Shown here: in pieces, positions 5,438 through 7,368 of the stretch
How positions within the stretch are numbered: position 1 is the first letter of the stretch
Layout of the letters: each line of letters opens with the position of its first letter
Source: Planctomycetota bacterium
GTDB lineage: Bacteria; Planctomycetota; Planctomycetia; Pirellulales; Thermoguttaceae
Length of the DNA: 7,368 bases
NCBI GenBank assembly: GCA_023397045.1
Contig: JAEWUR010000588.1
Coordinates: forward strand, 1-7,368
Direction of reading: 5' to 3'
Made by a program: the position numbers and the translations under genes
Notes under the pieces: model-generated
The model's input: the letters and a program-made list of their open reading frames with translations, nothing else
Databases searched by the model: none
What the model was told of the DNA's origin: nothing

Positions 5438-7368
5438 GCGATGCGCAGTCCTTTCGGCAACGACTCGCCGAACACAAGCCCCTCCTCGTCGCTGTCCAAC
5501 GATCCGACGTTCCGAACCAATTCGACGAAGTGCCGCGGAGCATCGATCGCGCCCAGCCAATCGATCGCCTCGCGGCGGCGCTTTTCCGACAGGTCGCGAT
5601 AACGGTCGTCCGTTCGCCGCGCAAGCTGCATCACAACCAGCGGCATTTCGGTCGACTCGATTCGCATCGCCAACAGTTTCCCAAGCCAGGTCGACGCCAC
5701 GTCGGCCGAAACAACAGAATTCAGCGGTCCGTAAAGCGGAACTCGCGCCCCCAACCGACCGATCGTCCAAAGCATGGCGCTGCGAACCGGCTCCATCTTT
5801 CGCTTCGGCAGCATGTCGATCAGCATCGAGCCAAGTTCGGTTTTCGTCGCCGGCGCGAGCAATTCGAGCGAGCCGAGCAGTCGCCACATCTCGACCGTCT
5901 CAGGAATCGCAAAACTGAAATCGCTGCGGCCCTTGCCGGTCGTTAGTTGATGGTGAAGACTGCGAATCGGTCCCAGCAATGGGTCGGCCAACGCCTGCTG
6001 CTGCCCGGGCGCCAGTCCGCCGCCGATCCGCCGCCAAAGAATCCAGCCTTCGACGCGAACGCCCGCCGAACCGTGCGCGAACTTCCCTTGCAACGTCGTC
6101 CACGTCTGCGCCACGCGCCAATCGTCCACCGCCAAACCATAGCCCGGCCGCAGAGCGAAACCCAACAGGTTGAGCCATCGCGCCTCGTGCGTCACGCTGC
6201 GACGCCGGCCCGGCTCGACCTCCATCAGTTCCTCCCAAATTCGCCGACACAACGACGATGGCCACTGGTTGCGGCTCATGCCCGTCGCCAAAGCCAAACG
6301 TTTGACCAGGCCCTCCGGCTTGTCTTCCGCCAAAAATAGTTCTGACCCCTTTTCGAAGGTGTTGCGGATCAACGACTGGCAGGCTCGCCAGACGGATTCA
6401 TCGACGACGCCCTCGCCTTCGGCCTGCGACTCGTGGGCCGAAATGTCGGTCTGCGTGGCCGAGCGAACGTCGAATTGCAGCCGCCAACTCCGCCGACCGT
6501 CGATTTCGCTCAACCAAAGATCGAGCGTGCCGATCTCGGTCAATCGCGCGTGAAGCATCACCGAGACCGTCTCGGCCTCCGATTTCTTTCGGGCGCGAAG
6601 CACCGTTCGCATCGGCGGCAACGGCGTCATCCGCTCGCGGTCGACCGCCACGATCTCGCCCGGCTTGTCGGTCAGTCGCGTGCTCGAAACGAACAGCGGA
6701 AACTCGGCCGGCTCGGAAACCAGCAGGTCGAAACGCCGGTCGGTCATCGCAACGTCATGGCCCGGCTCGATGCCCGCCGGCAGCAGACACACCGCCTGCG
6801 TCGCGCCGTCGGCCTCCACGCCGATGTAATACGTTCGCGCAAGACCGGCCGCGATGCGGACGCCTTGGCCTCGCCGGACCATGCCGTAATAGGCCGCCCC
6901 CTGCGACACCGCCAAGTCGAGCCTTGCGTTGTCCAACAGGATCGGCCGCCACGACGACGCCTTCCCATCGCCATCGTGAAACCAACTCGACAGAACTTCG
7001 ATCAATCGTTCTCGCAACAGCGGCGACTCGAACAATCCGCCGTTGAACAAAACGATGTCAGGCCGCGCGGGATCGTGATCCGGAACCGGCTCGCTCTCGT
7101 CAACAGCCACGTTGCGATGGGCGGTCAAAAAAGCCGCCAGATATCGCGTGATGGCCGCGTCCGGCGCAAACGGCAACCCGAACTCCTGGAAACCCGACCG
7201 GCGATGGACCGGTTTTTCGTCGAGCCCGACGCGAGGAAAAAAACCCTCGACCAACACCTTGCACACTTCGTCGCGCGTCACCTCAACCTGCAACCCGCCG
7301 CCGAGCAATTTTGCGCCCGAGCCGGGCAGATTGACCGTGGTTTTCTCCGGAGCGTCCGGACCAAGCAG
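5434..7368 (-). CDS. Hsp70-like chaperone protein with C-terminal DUF3731-type region (5' end beyond window)
   Basis: The visible 644 residues are the C-terminal part of a large Hsp70-family protein; the frame is open to the last base, so the N-terminal half of the ATPase domain is missing from the window. Visible residues 1-170 are the rest of the nucleotide-binding domain: LPGSGAKLLGGGLQVEVTRD, the adenosine-site block PDIVLFNGGLFESPLLRERL near 103-122, and DLAVSQGAAYYGMVRRG near 151-167, matching the DnaK stretch that ends in GAA. A beta-rich substrate-binding-like part follows (EFPLFVSSTR, ARLTEIGTLDLWL). The last 300 residues are helical and conserved in the family: WPSSLCRRIWEEL, HEARWLNLLGFALRPGYG, GWILWRRIGGGL, MLWTIGRLGARVPLYGPLN, QLARRTDDRYRDL. 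I recall this as the DUF3731 Hsp70 group, typically around 900 residues. A translated repeat (EKGSELFL, near residue 339) lies in a linker. It is probably co-transcribed with the downstream flavoprotein; its clients are unknown. Confidence 0.87.
   Translation of the reverse strand: MLGPDAPEKTTVNLPGSGAKLLGGGLQVEVTRDEVCKVLVEGFFPRVGLDEKPVHRRSGFQEFGLPFAPDAAITRYLAAFLTAHRNVAVDESEPVPDHDPARPDIVLFNGGLFESPLLRERLIEVLSSWFHDGDGKASSWRPILLDNARLDLAVSQGAAYYGMVRRGQGVRIAAGLARTYYIGVEADGATQAVCLLPAGIEPGHDVAMTDRRFDLLVSEPAEFPLFVSSTRLTDKPGEIVAVDRERMTPLPPMRTVLRARKKSEAETVSVMLHARLTEIGTLDLWLSEIDGRRSWRLQFDVRSATQTDISAHESQAEGEGVVDESVWRACQSLIRNTFEKGSELFLAEDKPEGLVKRLALATGMSRNQWPSSLCRRIWEELMEVEPGRRRSVTHEARWLNLLGFALRPGYGLAVDDWRVAQTWTTLQGKFAHGSAGVRVEGWILWRRIGGGLAPGQQQALADPLLGPIRSLHHQLTTGKGRSDFSFAIPETVEMWRLLGSLELLAPATKTELGSMLIDMLPKRKMEPVRSAMLWTIGRLGARVPLYGPLNSVVSADVASTWLGKLLAMRIESTEMPLVVMQLARRTDDRYRDLSEKRRREAIDWLGAIDAPRHFVELVRNVGSLDSDEEGLVFGESLPKGLRIA
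6332..6353 (+). repeat. Solitary third copy of the 22-bp repeat, inside the Hsp70-like gene
   Basis: Positions 6333-6353 match the right arm at 4989-5009 base for base over 21 positions, with no inverted partner nearby. On the coding strand it is read as EKGSELFLA, a different frame from either arm in the flavoprotein gene. It falls in a variable linker between the beta-rich middle part of the Hsp70-like protein and its C-terminal helical region. Confidence 0.75.

Noticed and set aside
5438..5887. A 150-residue N-terminal extension of the flavoprotein
   Set aside because: It is an arginine- and alanine-rich shadow of the Hsp70-like gene; the Rossmann motif expected at the protein start begins right after the ATG at 5437.
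4635..5918. Long plus-strand open frame (427 residues)
   Set aside because: Antisense to well-supported flavoprotein and Hsp70-like genes, low-complexity serine/proline/arginine-rich composition, no recognisable motif.

Overview
The window looks like a piece of a planctomycete chromosome, probably from the Pirellulales or a close relative. Three things point there: an ECF sigma factor of the Rhodopirellula/Verrucomicrobium type coupled to a FecR/NPCBM membrane protein, an AraC regulator with a PAS sensor of a kind common in that phylum, and an Hsp70-like protein with a C-terminal DUF3731-type region. These assignments come from reading motifs, not from a search. Composition is moderately GC-rich and most genes lie on the minus strand.

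Layout from left to right. Positions 79-2426 (minus) hold a two-gene signalling operon: the sigma factor (start 2426) is followed, with an ATGA overlap, by a 602-residue membrane protein. That protein has a short anti-sigma-like N-terminus, one membrane segment, a FecR domain and a C-terminal NPCBM-like carbohydrate-binding domain. Positions 2427-2697 are a structured intergenic region. Positions 2698-3513 (minus) encode a PAS-AraC regulator. A divergent control region with an AT-rich palindromic -10 box separates it from 3661-4029 (plus), a stand-alone LigD-type 3'-phosphoesterase domain protein. Positions 4079-7368 (minus) hold a second operon, an Hsp70-like protein cut by the window edge, followed with another ATGA overlap by a BaiN/HI0933-family flavoprotein.

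The most unusual signal is not a gene but two kinds of repeat sitting in frame inside genes. First, a 22-bp sequence with core GGGGTCAGAACTATTTT occurs three times. Two copies are perfect inverted arms about 90 bp apart, forming a REPIN- or MITE-like unit of 133 bp that adds roughly 50 residues to the flavoprotein. The third is a lone copy in a linker of the Hsp70-like protein. Second, two blocks of degenerate heptanucleotide tandem repeats lie inside the FecR gene, exactly in 7-nt phase over 70 and 63 bp. They add low-complexity peptide at the edge of the FecR domain and in its middle. Both repeat types are translated without breaking the reading frame.

Functionally, the left operon should be a cell-surface signalling pair, the middle genes a transcription regulator and a DNA-end-processing protein, and the right operon a chaperone-like protein with a flavoenzyme whose joint role is unknown.
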